The notes: generated from the sequence alone by a model not told the origin. Positions 18,247 to 31,869 are shown, numbered from the stretch's first letter. The stretch: 60,000 nucleotides of DNA from Tubiluchus corallicola (GCA_030141605.1 JAQGDQ010000014.1:312001-372000), one strand, 5' to 3'. Translations and numbers: made by a program.

Positions 18247-21159
18247 AATTCATTGCCTATAAATTTTAAGCACAAAAGTACATGTATAATAATTAAAGGA
18301 AAGCAGTACTCAGTTTTAGATTGAAGTTCAAGATACTGCTGTCTAAAACTTTGAAAGGAAAATGTCTTTTTTAAGAATGACGCATATTAAAAAATTATAA
18401 CCTTGGCAGCCTACTTTTCTCATTTTTCACCGTCGTCTGTTCTTCATTCTTGTTCAGATGTTCAACAGATGCCTGATTGACAGTTTCTTGAAAGAGCGTT
18501 GCGCAAAAATAGACGCACTAGGAGATCAACAGAACGTGACCTAGTTATGACGTCATGATAGCCACTTGAAATCCCATGTCAGGCCAGAAATGAACTGGAT
18601 ATTTAAAGTTGCGAGACGCACATTATATTGCATACTGCTTAATATAGTAAACATAAATTTATATCCTCTTTTGTGTAAGGTTGTCAGTTAAATAACTGAA
18701 CAGGGTTGAAATCTCATTTATAGTTTTTTGTCTTTTATATCATCGCGTATCAGTCCACTCTGTAGCACTAAAATAATTAATGTTTTCTTTATCAAGTGAT
18801 TCACCTCATAATTTTCAGTTTATATTCATTACTTTTTTCACTTTCACAGGGTGGGTCAATGTAACAAGCCCTGCTTTTTGGTTGCGCCTCAACGGACTTA
18901 TGCTTATGTATAGGCAGATATGAGTGTGAGGCTTTTCTTGTTCAGAAATTAAGAGTAAGAAAAATTGTACTACGTTCAACGTAGGCCTTTTCATTGTACT
19001 TTTGTACACAAAAGTGTGGTAAATGTGTTATGTTAAATAAGTGATTTATGACTCATGACAAAGAATACAAATGCAAAATCAATGTTAAGCTTAAACAATG
19101 GACAGTTTATGACAAGATGTTTATTGTGCTGCTGTTGTGTGAAATATTTACAAACTGATTACACCACAAACAGTTTATGGAACAAGTTTGAAAACTTATT
19201 CCACTTTCGATAGATAGATATATAGAGAGATTTTATTTCTGAAAATCAAAATTACAAAATCAACGTATACCCGATGGTTTTATCAGCGGGCAGAGCTCGG
19301 GTAATGATTTTCAGATTATACTAACCGTCAGATCCAACATAACTGCACAAAGTATAAACACAGATATACAAATTTAGTTGGAAAATCTATGAATCGAAAG
19401 AAGCTATTAACTAAACATTTATACATATTTGTATAAAAAAGTTATCTATACGATAATCACAAATGACACAATTATATGCCAGCTAATAAAAACCAATTCT
19501 GTTTAGTCCAAAATGTATATATACAATCAATAAATGAAATTTTCAGTTGAGAATGATTCACCATCAAACAAATTTGCAATGTTGCTATAATTAGGCGCGT
19601 ACAGTGGTTTATGAAGTGCATTCTCGGGGCATTCTAAAAAGACTGGTAACGTTAACTCCGTTCAAAATTTCGTTAAATTTTTTTGGTTTGCTCACTTACG
19701 AAGCAACCTATGAAGAGGACTATACCGCCGTGACACCCCACAACACATCATTTTGTATAGAAGCTTCAATGCTAGTTCGCCCTTGCCTCTCTTTAACTTA
19801 ATAGGATTTAGCGATGGCATAGAGCTATTAAGTAATCAATGATTTTTGCTTCTTTTGACTCGATTTCTTGCTCATACAATACCGTCAGCTCTCTATCTCT
19901 GCACCCACAGACTTCTACGAGCTGAAGTCCAATCAAACTCGACTGCTATTAGCACAACAGACAACACGTCTGCATTAAGACCGCCAGCAATACCCTGTTT
20001 ACTATTAATTAGAACAAACCAACAAAACGCTAAAGCGGTGCTTTATAAACGTTCTGAATAAAGTAATTACGTTAAGCGGATTGCGCCGTAGGATTTCCTC
20101 TATGCAAGGCCTACGACGATGCCTTATCGGCGGCCAAAGTGTTGGTTGTTCAATCACGTTTTTCAACTGAAACTAGTGAGGTGATTCATAGTCATCAAAA
20201 TAGTAACTGATCAAATATCTGAAAAGGAATGTTAAACGAAATCGCCAATACTTTACTTTAGCCTGTCATATGACGTCCTTGAAAAGATACTTATTTTGTT
20301 CAGTTTTGGTTATATTTTGTTTGTGCATTTAGAATTTGCTAGACTTTTGAATATGGCTATCCAAAATCAGCAAATACATCTACATGTAGTTACATAGCTA
20401 GTACAAATTATTATTAATTTTGGAGATACTTTGTGCATTGTCAGAGCTTTTCAACACATATCAAGAATAACTTCTTTATTAAATTTTATTTATCAGTTTA
20501 TATACAATAAACAATACACACAAATATAATAAAATCTAAACTACGCATACAATGTTAAAAATCTGTACCTAAGAAATCACATAAAATTAGATATTAGGGT
20601 AAAACTATTATATGCAAAGTAAAAGTTATCGTATACCTAGAAATGATATAATTGCCAATATTGTCATTATATATATCTTTGCCAAACTTATTCAAATCTT
20701 AGGGCCTATTTTATTTTACATCTGGCACATCTTAGTCTTTGTCAAATAACTTGCATTTTGCCACTGTGAAACAATTCTTCACCACTGCATATGCAATAAC
20801 CGCCTTTTGACAATACTTATGGAACCAGCCATCTCAGTACTTGAGCAATGGACTGCAGGGCTGACCAGGTTGACCCTCAGCTCACATCCGATCCCGAGCG
20901 TATAGAGTACAAACAATAGGATTTTGCAGCCTGTCAAGTGGGTGTAAGGTGGCAAAGCGGTAACCAGGGATGTGACTTACAGTGCTTCGCGTATGTCGGG
21001 TGGTGTAAGCTAAAGATGGAGTATAACTTCACGAGTTAGGTGATTTCAAGCATAATACAAACATCCCACTTTTTTCGAGAATATAAGCTATTTCTCCATC
21101 TAAGATCAGAACATAAGTCAAGAAAAGTAAACGAAAATAAAGCTGTTAGGGAAGATCCA

Positions 21160-21160
<1 letters not shown>
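18247..21160. other. Intergenic, no supportable gene
   Basis: Begins with the homeobox 3' UTR (extent unknown; no canonical AATAAA close to the stop). Open frames here are short and resemble nothing. A/T-rich stretches at 19200-19260 and 20470-20540 look like old retrotransposon tails but cannot be classified. Confidence 0.5.
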
Positions 21161-21217
<57 letters not shown>

Positions 21218-21242
21218 GTTGTTGTTTTTATTATTATTATTG
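21161..21242. repeat. (ATT)n microsatellite with GTT interruption
   Basis: About 19 ATT units, three TTG units, then four more ATT units. The poly-Tyr and poly-Ile open frames across it are artefacts. Confidence 0.97.
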
Positions 21243-22031
21243 TATTTATAGTAAACAATGCAGTAGGGTACACTGGAATCATCAACATCTTGTGTGTTAA
21301 CAATGTTTCTAATTGAAAATTAAGACTCGACTAGTGATGCGTAACTTGACAAGAAAGTTTCTACAGGCGAGGAAATGATTTCCACGTGGGAAATGAGGCT
21401 GCCCTATGCACCTGCCTGAGTCTCAACTATTGAGCTGGGCAGTTCCATTACACGAGGGTAGGAGGGGTAATAAATCTTGAAAGGTTTTTGAGAAATAATT
21501 GGAATTTGCCAACAACTAAACGAAGCATAGTACTTACCGAAGGGGACCGCTTCTCAGGGGAACAAGGTATTGAGTATGAAGCCATGTTAATGGCAAACAA
21601 GAGTATTATTATTTAACGAGTGAAGCCAATTTACCTCTCATGTATGATGACCTGCCCAACGTCTGTTCGTCATTGATTAATAGCGTCTTCTAAATCGGAA
21701 AATATTTCATTGTGCGTTATTAGGTGTAAGAACATTTTGCATTTCAGCGATACATTGTACTTATCTAAGTTGGTTTATGAGAAAAACGAACTTTTTTATG
21801 TTAAAATATGAAGTGCACGATAGTACTAGACGCAAGTGTTTATAATATCTGCACATTGGCACCGTTATAAATCTTATGGAACCGATATGGCAGTGTGTAG
21901 AATTTCGAGTTTGGTTATCACTGTAGTAACTGTGTCGAAATTTGTTTGGTTCAGCCCGGTTTTTGCAAGTAAGTCGTTAGTATTTTTTGTTAACAAATAA
22001 AATCATAGCAATTTTAATAATAAAAGTAAAA

Positions 22032-22110
22032 TTTATATATATATATATGTTGCATTCGAAAACACCGTTAGAAACGTGCGTATGCTTTACTTTTATTTTT
22101 AAAATCGCAA

Positions 22111-22150
<40 letters not shown>

Positions 22151-22221
22151 CTTTATTTGTAAAATAATACAAACACACACACACACGCGCACGCACGCAC
22201 GCACGCACGCACACACGCACG

Positions 22222-22270
<49 letters not shown>
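22032..22270. repeat. Compound microsatellite: (TA)n, (TA)n, then (AC)n/(ACGC)n
   Basis: TA tracts at 22032-22048 and about 22114-22145, then a CA tract at 22172-22270 with GCAC tetranucleotide variants in its first half. Open frames in several phases across it are repeat artefacts. Confidence 0.96.
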
Positions 22271-22272
<2 letters not shown>

Positions 22273-23560
22273 GATAGAGATAAAAGACATAAATACAAGA
22301 TAAAATACGTTTAAGTATCTGTAATGCTTTGTTATTAATCTGACACTAAATAATCTCAAGTTGGATGCATTAATTAACTATTTAATTTCCCAAATTATTC
22401 CAGATCTGCAAGCCCACATACAAATGATCCAGATTTGCAAAGAAGAGTTCTCTTAAAGAAGTTAGCTCTACCCACAATGAGCGTTAATATTATATTAATA
22501 ATATCTCCTTAACGAGAGGTCAATTGTATTACTGTTGTTTAACTGTCAAATGTATAACTGCTAAAAAATTCTGTTATGAAAGATCGATAAGCATTATATG
22601 TTACGAGGCGTACGGGCATTTGCATTACGCTTTAGATTTCGTTTAAATTAGGTTAGATTGGCTATTATGTTTCACGTTCACGAAAAAAATAGAAAATTGC
22701 GGACAAACAGAAAAAAGAAAAGCACGAAATTTAACTATTGAATCCCCTTTAAGCTGAGAGAAAAATATGCTCTAGTGAGGGCTGTTTTACGGACAATTAT
22801 TAGTCAAACAATTTGCATTTAATACAGCAAAATTTAAAATTATGAGCAGCCTTATTTGGAAATTTGCACAGTTGCACTAGACTAGGCAGGCTTATACTTG
22901 TGTTTTTAACAAGTAGACTTGAGTTGACTTTACACAGAACTATGCACTAAAACTTGAAACTTCTTATGGTGAAATTCGTTAATACCCATTGCTAATACAT
23001 GATAACAATTTGCAAAAACAGTACAGAACTAAATGTTGCGTTCTGTAGAAAATGTAATTCATTCACGCCGTGTAGTTCTTGACTAAAAACGATCTTTCGT
23101 TGAGAAATAATATCCCCTTACTAAAATTGGAAGAAAACTATTTCCCCAACAAAGCAAGTTCAGTTAGAGAAATCGTGTCCAGATTAGTTGTCGTTAGCGC
23201 TTCTTGCAGTTAAAACATATTTTCTCTAAGAACGCTCATAAAAAGTCATTACACAGCGGCATTTTTCATTTACTACAAAAATTTTAGTTTCACTTTTACA
23301 CTGTTTGCTCTTAACTGTACATACTGGTCTCAGTGATAAATTAGGGCAACGGGAACGTCGCTAATGGATTAATTAATAATCGTTTAATCTAAACTAGATA
23401 GTAAGTAATTCTAAAATAACGGTATACGCGAACAGGGTGCACGTTTTTAAGCTTTTTAACGGATATACAGCTATTCCAGATAATAAATGGCCCTAGTAAT
23501 TTGGGTGATAGCTTCCTAGTAATTTGGAAGGAGTTTACAATTCCCACACAATTTAAATAT

Positions 23561-23597
23561 CTTAACCTTAACCCTAGCCCTAACTCTAACTCTAATC
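23561..23597 (+). repeat. Degenerate telomere-like (CCCTAA)n stretch
   Basis: CTTAACCTTAACCCTAGCCC continues as TAACTCTAACTCTAATC. This is about six units related to CCCTAA, the animal telomere repeat read on the C-rich strand. It is interstitial and decayed. Confidence 0.55.
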
Positions 23598-24308
23598 TTG
23601 ATCCGCTTCAAGAAACTAATTTTTGTGTGAGGGGAAACTTTAACATCCACGTTTTATCAATCTTGCCTGTACTGTATGTGGCGCTTCTTACCAGATCTAA
23701 CGATTTCTAAACAAATTATATATGCGTAAGACACCTGGTACATGACAAAACAAAGATTTACTTTGAAAACGACAACTGGGTAGTTATTTTGTTTACATTA
23801 TTTTCTCAGCTGCGATATGAGGAAGTGGCTGCGAAATTGAAATTGCAGTAGCGCTATTAGCGCGAGCAAAAATGCGAAAAATCAAATAAACTCTACATTT
23901 TAGTGTTAAAGCTCCCCATGTTACTGTTTTGCTCTTCAGTTAGATGTCTTGGCAAGTCACCGTTGCAACTTTTAAAATGTTTCCTGAGAAAATTACGTGT
24001 TGTGATGTTGTGAAGAACACATTTTTTGGCTTCACCTCTTTACCCACATGCTAGTATAAATTGTTTGATAGTTCTAGATCATGGAAGCGAAGTACAGTCA
24101 AACTTTTTTCTGAAATAATTAATCAGTAACCAACGATCGATTACTAATCAATACGTACAGGCTTCTATATATCTCAGCAACAAAAAATAATATTATTTTG
24201 AGAGAAAAAGTAACTCAAGATATATATTATGGCACAACTTCTTTACAGACGAACAAAATTAATTAACAGATGATCACCAGTAATCGACAACTTACAAATT
24301 TCTTAAAT

Positions 24309-24373
24309 CCCGTTTTGACTAGCGTTTTCCACGCTGTTGACAAAATCGCTTCAAAAACGCTGGTCATAGCGGG
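24309..24373. repeat. Imperfect hairpin, 20-bp arms around a 25-base loop
   Basis: Left arm CCCGTTTTGACTAGCGTTTT; the reverse complement of the right arm is CCCGCTATGACCAGCGTTTT, 16 of 20 identical. It could be a minimal MITE or another fold-back repeat. No target duplication was identified. Confidence 0.6.
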
Positions 24374-25325
24374 CTTTTAAAATATCAATAGGCCTAGTTG
24401 TCAAGTATTAACATTCCAAGTGCACAAGTAACTTTTCAAATACTTGTCACTATTATTGAGGCACGCAGATAAACGGGTGCAGATCTGGCATCTACATATT
24501 TATAACAAATTGGTTTATTAGTTTAAGTCACGCCATAGCACCTCTTGTCTAATTTAAATCTGAGCCCTGAGGCTTACTACGCATCAGCTTCCTTATTGGC
24601 ACTGCCGCTGCCGGAGGTTAAAAGTTTGTCTGGCAAAAACTTGATAGAGTTAACAATTTTTCTTTCAAGTTGTGTCCTATCTTCAAGAAGTATTATTACT
24701 AATTTATGATTAACATCATTTATTTTCGAACGCACATGTAGAGTGTACAGATACATAATTTGTTAATCTAAAAAAAAGATAAGGAGATAAGTAGCAAAAG
24801 TAAAATAACTGATAAAAATTAACACGTACATATATTATTTACATACAAGAGGACAAGGCAATTAATTAATTAATTTATTTATTTATGTAGTTTATTTCAG
24901 CACATAAAAATGACATATAAAAGTTAAAATTTACACTAAAAACTAAGAATTATTACATGTCATGCAAAATTAAAAGAGCTACGAACAATATAATAAAAAT
25001 ATATACAGAATTTAAAAATACAAAGAATCAGTTAAAAACAGCGGTTACTACGTCAATAAATCATGCCATCTTCTAAATATTCTACTATAAATTTTCGCAT
25101 CAGTTTGCGGGCATATGTATTTTACAATAGAATTTGCGGACCTAATCATTCTCGTTCTTAAGCAGGCAGTGCGACGCAACAGTATTTTAAAATGTTTTAT
25201 ATTATGTTCAACACATATTGTAGAAGATGGTATCCATAACAAGTGAAAAACTTGTAAAGACCAACGTTGTAAGTGGCGCAAAGACACAAAAATACATGTA
25301 TAGCTTTTAAAGATTCACTTTTTAG

Positions 25326-26285
25326 GAGACGCGCACTTCTGTTATGCATGCCACAGTGGTACAGACGCGAACTGTTCTGACCCATTTGATTCACTGGTGG
25401 GATCCATATATGAGGTGAAATGTGACATACCGGATGATCCTGGAGAAATTCCGCAGCTTCCACTGAAACAAAACAGATACGATTACCTTCCTAGAGCGGA
25501 AGATCTGGAGCAATGCATTAAATGGGAAATAAACGGATGTAGGTATTGGCGACAATCAGTACCAGCATTTGACAGTATTCACACATGTATAATGTACTTT
25601 TTGATGCATGTGAAAATGAGAAATTTGCACTGAGTTAAAACTGTTTTGATTAAGTATACTTTTGATAAATTTGAAGTCAGAATCAATATGGGGATTGTAT
25701 AATTTGCACTGCATTGGGTAATAATGAAAATGACACTGAAATGAAAGGTATTTTGACTAAAACATTTTTGATAGATCCGTTTTACAGCATTAGCGTAATG
25801 ATTCATAATGGGGTTCGCTTTTTAAATTTACAATCCACCCTAATGTAATAGGAATACTTTTTGTGTTGTGTATTCCATGTTTGAGCCAAATTGAGTGCTG
25901 CAAACTGAGTTAATGGCATGTAATTTTTGTGTGTGTATATTACTTGTGTATGTTTTTTTATTGATGTGGACTTATCCTAAAACAAAAGTTGGTTACTTAT
26001 ATATTCTATATATAAGTAATATATAAATAAATATATATATATATATTAATGTGTACTTTATACTGTAAATGTTTCATATCTGTTTTTCTAGACACTGTTC
26101 GAGCTTGCTTTGGGAGTCCCATTCCTGGTCCTCCTCTTTTCGAGGAAGAAATAATGAGATGTGACCTAGGAACCAACTGCAAAGTTTGTTCAACCAGCCT
26201 GTGCAATGGAACACAGAAAGTTTCAACTTTCACACTTTTGCACAGTTTTTCCTTTGTACTTACAATAGGGATTTTAATCTTATGA
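25326..26285 (+). CDS. Ly6/uPAR-domain GPI-anchored protein (3' exons; signal-peptide exon not found)
   Basis: Three-finger-fold cell-surface protein. Exon 25326-25538 follows CACTTTTTAG and ends GGAT|GTAGGT. Exon 26092-26285 follows TTTTTCTAG. The phase-1 junction gives ...CIKWEINGYTVRACFGS. The mature part begins DAHFCYACHSGTDANC and has ten cysteines in Ly6 order, ending CKVCSTSLCNG, the conserved C-terminal CxxxxCN of the family. A hydrophobic tail (TLLHSFSFVLTIGILIL) then suggests a GPI signal. The N-terminal CYxCxSGTDxxC resembles invertebrate quiver/sleepless-type Ly6 proteins. Partner and function are unknown. The first exon must end in phase 1 and carry the signal peptide. An AATAAA follows at about 26371. 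The alternative donor AG|GTATTG at 25543 breaks the frame and was rejected. Confidence 0.88.
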
Positions 26286-26370
26286 CTTCTGAAAAAGGAA
26301 TACATTTTTTTATTAATGCTTCTCTATCAACAGCATTTTTTGCACTTCAAATACACTACATAAAATGCAA

Positions 26371-26376
26371 ATAAAC
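26371..26376 (+). terminator. Polyadenylation signal AATAAA of the Ly6-like gene
   Basis: AATAAA in GCAAATAAACAAAG, about 85 bp after the TGA stop. The position is usual for a short 3' UTR. Confidence 0.55.
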
Positions 26377-26399
26377 AAAGTAACAAGGAATAACAAAGC

Positions 26400-27659
26400 A
26401 ATTTAGTGAATTAACAATAGTGATCATATTTGCAAATATACTAAAAAAGCCCTTCTCATTAGTATTAAAGTTTTGTTCAGAGGTACAAAGATAAACCAAT
26501 TTTTGACATTCTCTGCTGACAATTGAACTATCCCTATAGCACCAGCTTCCTAGGCCATTCAGTAAGTTTTCTCGCCATATAAATTGAAACTTATATTGTA
26601 GTTTCTCGAAATGTAGCATTTGCTAATGTGTGTTTTGTTATAGACTTCATTTTCACCAGTAAATACCACTTTAGACAATTATCTGCCTTCAGAACACTTA
26701 ATTAAAGGCAGTGTAGTGAGTATTGCACCGTTTTGTTGCAGGCTTATTATTCCTTTCATGGTCACGTAAATTTTGTGATTTATAGGTTTAACAGATTATG
26801 TATTTGTTGAAAATCTGTCAGTATGAGACACATTTATGGCAGAAGTGTACGATACAAAAACTGGACACATTAAGAACTAAATTCAAATCCCAGTATTTTA
26901 AAAATAATTTTTATTCTAACTTTATTAATATAATATTTTATGACAAGCAGTGGCACTACCATCATGTATGCATAATTATTTAAAACTGCTTCAGTACTGG
27001 GAGCTATGTTTCAATGATTCCTCAACTGTATTGCAACTAGGAGGCATTAATTCCAGGTTATTATTTTAATGACAAGTTTTGCATATTTAATTCAACAATG
27101 ATTTTAAGGTAGAAAAATAATTCTTACATAAACTTGCAAGGAATTAATTTAGCATAAAATCAATAATGTTTAGCATTTCTTAGAAGAGAAGAGTATGAAT
27201 TGTGCAGAATTTAATATATGAACAGTAGTATATGCCTTTTTTGTACTGTAACTATTCAGTATCATGGAACCATAAATACATTACAGTTCTACAAGAAATA
27301 CTTATTTTATAAATGTTAGATTTATATTAATCATGATAAATATTACACAACTCAAATTTCAAAATACCCACAACAGAACAGCAGTAAGTCTCTCATATGT
27401 TTGTAAGATCAATTACGTAATTCTGAGTTATACTCATGCAACAATACTATACTCCAAGCACTGTAGCTTTCACCAAATTTTCTGGATAATGCTGTCAAAA
27501 ACCAGTAACGTAGCACGTGTCAATAGATGGCAGTACAAGCGCAGATTGTCAAAAGATCGTCTCAGTTGTGTGGAACAGAAATTTTGTACGGTGAAAATCA
27601 TCATCCCAGCATAGTGAATGCCTAATGACTAGTTTAGGTATAAATAATTTTTGCAACTC
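26400..27659. other. Region between convergent Ly6-like and DNAJC19 genes
   Basis: A/T-rich with no supportable exon. It probably contains the 3' UTR of DNAJC19 on the minus strand. The longer open frames (for example 27333-27614) have no recognisable similarity. Confidence 0.5.
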
Positions 27660-30600
27660 TCATGATTTGTGCTGTTCTAAATAATCTTTTGCTTCATTAA
27701 TTTTTGCTGCTAAGTATGGAGAGCCACCTACAGGACAACAAAAAAATATCACTATTAGTTTACTGCAATGTACAATAATAAAAAAAAAAACAGTGAAATA
27801 GACAACAAATACCTACTTCTATTATAATGTTAGGTTCATGAAAGCTATGAAGTGATGAAAAAGAATAGATTCAGGATAAAATCAATGAAAATTACTGGTT
27901 GATTTAACCTGGCAAAAGATAAGGCAAATAAATGCCATGATGCCAAGCAGTCACTAACAACTTTTACCACAAATCAACAAGGTTTTTCAATCAGAAATGA
28001 ATGAAGAAAGACTTTCAAGTAAGGTAAAAATATACATTTTAGCACCACTAACACTAAAGCGTTTCTGATAATTAAATAACAGATTAAAATCTTAATTAAT
28101 GGCAGGCAAACCCAACTGTTGATGATATCACAAACAAACATAATTTTCAACAGCAAAAACATTCCGTGAGCGTGTTGCACGTGTTTGCAAAAGCGAAGAT
28201 TGAAATATAGTGCTACTGTAAGATTCAGTGAGCTGCGCTCATGCATAAGCTGTCGAAAGTGCATAGTACATCACAAACGGACACCTCTGAACTGAGAGAG
28301 ACAGCACCTGTTTTTTGTGCAGTGCATTTCCGAAATACAACCGCTAGTGCCCATCTAAGCAGTGAATGGCAAAATACAGGTAACAGCGAAATTGTGTCCG
28401 TGTGGTAAAAATTCTTTCACCATGTAAGTTATTCTTGAAAAAACAGTATGTTAGCACACAGCCACGGTTTGTAGTGTATTTTACACTATGAATTTATCAC
28501 TTGAAATCTTTGAACACTTGATAGCTATTTTAAAACTTTCGCTATTAAGCTACCACCACACGTTGAGCCCGGCACCTGCTGATGGCGTTTTGGCTAATTA
28601 AGACAACACGTGTCTGGCTCAGTTGACAGACATATAATAGTTATCATAAAAAAATCTTTTTATATACCTTTGTCAGGATGATTAAGAATCATGATCCTTT
28701 TATGTGCTTCCCGTATTTTTGCCTTGCTGGCTGAAGGACTAAAATTAAATTTTCCATTAGTAGAATCAATGCATAAATTAATGTAGAATAATACTGTAGT
28801 CAATATAATAAAACTAAAATTCATACTTATTGCAGACATGCAGTATTAAATAAAACACTGTTAATGTGAGGGGATGGCACTTTTTATATTTTTGTTAGGG
28901 CTCTTCTAAAATCTTCCATTTCAAAGCGTGAAATTTGATTTTGCTCAAATAAACACTGAGGAAGAAACACGTAATAGGCTTCAAAATATTTGTTTTGTAA
29001 GAAAGAAAAAAAGTAGAATTCTTTGTTAAAAACACCCATGAATCCATCTATGATTTTTGTAAAATTGATATTTTCCATAAAGCGATTAAAACTTGTTTTT
29101 AAGACAGCCGCTTTTTTATTAACCTGCTTACAAAAGTTTTAACATATTAATAATTGAAAATGCACATGTAGTGTTTTTGATGTGGAAAAAAGTAGTTTAA
29201 TAAATGTTAAGTACCTAACACCGAGGATGAGACCAGCTTCTCGTCTAGACATTCTAGCATCAAAACCACCCTTGTAATACTTACTGTTGGCAAATGACTA
29301 CAACAAAAAACAGTTCATTAAAATTTTTCATACTGCAACTAATCAAATTGGTTAAATACAAACAAATGGAAGAAGTGTCACTGAAGGCATCACTGTAAGT
29401 CTAAAGAGGGTAAGAATTCATCTTTGTGAGATACTTATGAGTTTTAATAAGGAAACTGATTGCAAAATACAATTGTTACCTGTGTCTCCGAGCAACTGAG
29501 TATTTATACAGAAGTGAGCATTTCTGTATTAATACTCGGTATTATATTATTAACTCTAGTATTCCGCCCTATCATTTCAGTTACTTGAAGATAAACATGA
29601 AGTTACAAATTATGAATATATAAAGTGTTTCCATAAGAGATGTTCACTGCTGATTTGAATATAGTGTTTCCATATGCGATGTTCACTGCTGATTTACCAA
29701 GCAGTGGTGAATTTTTGACTCAATAGCATATGCTCAAATTGTATTTCTTTATGTATTTCTGTTTTTAACTGTTTTGATTTTAACCGTTTTAAAATGAGTC
29801 TAAAAACCTATCATTTTACTGTAATGTTTAATTAATGTGAGTCACAGAGTCTAATTTTTGCAATATTGTTTATATATAGTTGTCTCGTGAATTTTTATTG
29901 TATGCTTATATTTTATTGCAGTCATTCTTATTGTAGAGCTGTTTTATAGCGCATCTGATAACAATAGCTTTCAATTTATGCCCTTCAGAAATAAATTATC
30001 ATTATCATTACTTTGGCATTCTGCAAGCCCATATTTTATGCTGAACGATAGGGTCTGATTAATGGAGAAAGTTGTGGCACTTAGCTCATTACCAACATTA
30101 ATTTGCAATCTATGAGATGAGAACCTGAACTGACAGAAGACTCTTTGACATATTTGGGTGTTGTCACATCCTCCATTATCAAAAGAAATAGCAAGAAGCA
30201 GTTTTCTCAGCAATTACACATTTACTATCCAGGTCCACGGTTGATTGATTTTGAAGTCAAGTATACACACCCAGCTACTCCTCCCCAAAACTTACTCACA
30301 GATAGTTAACATGATGCAGGATCAAATTCCCACAGTTGACTTAGTCAGCAAATTTTATGCAAAAAATCATGTAAAACCTTTTAGCATGACTATTACTGAT
30401 TAAAAACAAATGAGTACTTACAGATGATGATGGCAAAGAATCTATCTGCTGCTTAACTGCCTGCTGCACTACCTTTCCGTATCTTAATGCATAGCGTCCA
30501 GCAAATCCAGCTACTGCTAATCCAATTCCAGCAGCAATTATTCCTGATGCCTAAAAGTAGACACAAGTAAAATTCTGTCTTTATTTGCCATTTAATTTAT

Positions 30601-31616
30601 TTAACTCTTTCAGTACATACGATAAGCACAGTTAAATTTTACTACAGTACAGATGCAGGACTGATTTTTTAAAGCATTCGTTTGCGTTGTCAGCTACTTG
30701 ATGAAGCAAAATATGATTGAGTATGTGGTACTAATTCACGTTTATTTGTATTTTATTCTACGATTTCAGTACAGTTTTATGGTGCTCCTGTACTAAAGTG
30801 AAAAAAAAATTATTGTAATTTTAAATGCAGAATTACTCTCTTTGCTTTATCATTAGTGTTTCTGTTTTTTGGCCTATACGACTTGTGCAGTCAATCCAAT
30901 TCATACTTTTATTTCAGAATTAAAATCCAAATAAAACAAACATAGATGTATACATTAAGTAAAATATAAATAAGACATTAAGACTACACATTAAAATATG
31001 ACTAAAATTACTGAAATTACAGTAAAACAGAATATGCAACTACAAAAAAACACACATACAAAAGAACACGCTATATACACAAATATATATGCACACGAAA
31101 TTAATTCACTAAAAAAATGAAATTATATGCCCCTCAACAGGACCTTTTATCTCAAATAAGGAGCCACAAACAAGGGCCATTTTTTTCAAAATTGGGTTAT
31201 ATCCAATGCCTCCTTTTTTAAGGTATAAATTTTATTTTAAGTTAAATGAATCATTCAGCAATGCAAAATATTAAAATATTATACTCATTTTTTTAAAAAA
31301 GATTATATTTGAAAATCTTTTAGCAGTGCCCTCAAACTTTGGGGTCCTAGGCTGCAGCCTATACTAGCCAATGGCAATCCAACCATGTCAGACAATAATC
31401 GGTACCGGATACTACAGTGATAAATTAACGCGAGTCTAAGAGTGATACACAAAACAGATGCACTGCAGTCGTGCCTTAATTAAACAATGTTTTAATACCG
31501 TTAAAGTAAGCAACTCTTAATTTATTGAGTACACCGATATTGATAATGTAGAGTTAAGCAATGTCCCAGCTGATTTGCGCAATAGCATAAATTTATAGAA
31601 AATATAGCACTACCAT
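27660..31616 (-). CDS. DNAJC19: DNAJC19/TIM14 (Pam18), mitochondrial import motor J-protein
   Basis: Inner-membrane J-protein that stimulates mtHsp70 (mortalin) at the TIM23 translocase, pulling preproteins into the matrix. Minus-strand exons: 31616-31614 (ATG alone), 30550-30422, 29297-29215, 28738-28668, 27727-27660 (stop TGA at 27662-27660). Phases agree throughout, giving 117 residues; human DNAJC19 has 116. An N-terminal membrane segment (about 2-22) has the [15 protein letters not shown] signature, followed by [16 protein letters not shown]. The J-domain has [28 protein letters not shown] with the essential HPD at 92-94, and a final helix [13 protein letters not shown]. Exons 2-5 are certain. 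The single-codon first exon (ATG|GTAGTG, phase 0) is an inference that restores MAS, as in the vertebrate protein. A repeat lies just upstream in the first intron. Confidence 0.95.
31241..31375. repeat. Second copy of the repeat seen at the left edge
   Basis: ATTCAGCAATGC at 31253 and CTAGGCTGCAGCCTATA at 31347-31363 match 10-68 in order and orientation, with about 60 bp of extra sequence between. It lies in the first intron of the DNAJC19 model. Confidence 0.5.
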
Positions 31617-31869
31617 TTTGTTATCTGCAATTCTTGGCATTAAAATTCTTTATTTACTGCCACTACTAAATCGAACATTGACATAACCTCTAATTCTCTA
31701 TTATAAATTCATTCTAATAACAACACTGCACGGTTAACATCGCACTCTCTTCGTACTTTTTATTAACTTATGTTGCGGCAAGCATACATCAACATGAATA
31801 TTTTTTGCATCGCCATCTACCGTTCAAATTTTAACTAACTTCAATGTGTACATTATTTCCTATTCCACC

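Larger units (their letters stand above)
22271..25325. other. Intergenic or 5' intronic region of the Ly6-like gene
   Basis: No exon could be assigned. The signal-peptide exon of the Ly6-like gene must lie somewhere upstream of 25326 and may be in this interval, but no convincing ATG plus hydrophobic stretch ending in a phase-1 donor was found. It contains a telomere-like stretch, a hairpin and an AATTA run (24861-24884). Confidence 0.5.

Noticed and set aside
20820-21010. GC-richer stretch with tRNA-like GGTAACCAGGGATG pattern
   Set aside because: No convincing A/B-box order and no second copy in the window.
24880-25290. Possible minus-strand LINE relic just upstream of the Ly6-like exon
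   Set aside because: The 79-residue frame ending RRWHDLLT is suggestive, but no diagnostic LINE motif could be confirmed.
25539-25633. Read-through of the Ly6-like exon to a stop at 25633
   Set aside because: Splicing at GGAT|GTAGGT to 26092 restores the family spacing CIKW...VRAC and the terminal CSTSLCN, which read-through loses.
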